From positions 1 through 53,111 of the forward strand of contig JBDOMT010000342.1 in the NCBI GenBank assembly GCA_039831705.1: 53,111 bases of DNA, written 5' to 3'. Origin of the DNA: JAJRWS01 sp039831705 (GTDB taxonomy: Bacteria; Planctomycetota; Planctomycetia; Pirellulales; Lacipirellulaceae). Positions 53,077-53,111 of this stretch are shown here, in pieces. Positions within the stretch are counted from its first letter, which is position 1, and the number at the start of each line of letters is the position of its first letter. The position numbers and the translations under genes were made by a program. Under the pieces are notes generated by a model that saw only the letters and a program-made list of their open reading frames with translations, was not told where the DNA came from and searched no databases.

Positions 53077-53111
53077 ATGAGCAAACTCACTGAGCATTAT
53101 CGTCAGTTGTT
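53077..53111 (+). CDS. Start of a transposase (right edge of window)
   Basis: MSKLTEHYRQL resembles, as I recall, the N-terminus of ISL3-type transposases (LTEHY..LLGL). The GGCTAGGGAGGTGTTCAGGG stretch at 53030-53049 could be the insertion-sequence end, as it abuts the broken glycosyltransferase fragment. Only 11 codons are visible. Confidence 0.35.
   Translation, partial: MSKLTEHYRQL

Overview
The window reads as a chromosomal segment of a planctomycete, most likely of the Pirellulaceae. Grounds: a gene pair encoding a PSCyt1/DUF1549/DUF1553 protein and a DUF1501 protein, a surface protein with an LEPR motif, small secreted proteins of planctomycete type, several families of dispersed palindromic repeats, and tetrahydromethanopterin C1 genes in a bacterium. 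The assignment is from protein families only; no 16S gene is present.

Layout. 1-6.3 kb: the 3' part of a multihaem cytochrome with HEAT/TPR repeats, the TIGR03546/TIGR03545 pair, methenyl-H4MPT cyclohydrolase (mch) and an ATP-grasp ligase. 6.5-12.4 kb: secreted proteins, including the DUF1549/DUF1553 plus DUF1501 pair. 12.4-13.9 kb: a gene-free stretch of palindromic repeats. 13.9-20.9 kb: an AlkB-like dioxygenase, small proteins, a cupin, a sialidase-like protein, an RTX protein with a metzincin zinc motif, and a secreted esterase. 21.3-23.0 kb: tRNA-Lys(CTT), a decayed tyrosine recombinase reading into it, and an ISAs1-type transposase remnant.

23.1-36.5 kb is the most interesting block. 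A promoter-like site and a small secreted protein precede a beta-carbonic anhydrase, a SulP permease, a DabA (DUF2309) protein, and then a complete Mrp/Mbh-type membrane module in the order E-F-G-(MbhD+MbhE)-B-C-D, followed by NuoL-like and NuoM-like subunits. I read it as an inorganic-carbon uptake machine in which DabA is driven by a full cation/proton-translocating module rather than by a single DabB subunit. The NuoL-like subunit carries three 27-residue repeats near its C-terminus.

36.8-47.7 kb: a SEC-C protein, a Hen1 RNA-repair methyltransferase without its usual Pnkp partner, a broken amidase, and a leftward catabolic operon (SSS transporter, amidohydrolase, DapA-family lyase/synthase, SDR, FAD oxidoreductase, class IV aminotransferase). 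The aminotransferase and the amidase each carry an in-frame TGA. A divergent aldo/keto reductase follows. 47.8-53.1 kb is a scrap yard of mobile DNA: a tRNA 3' fragment with its terminator, an integrase tail, a RAYT transposase flanked by inverted REP sequences, two SAM methyltransferases, an IS3 remnant, pieces of an SGNH-like and a GT39-like gene, and the start of another transposase at the edge.
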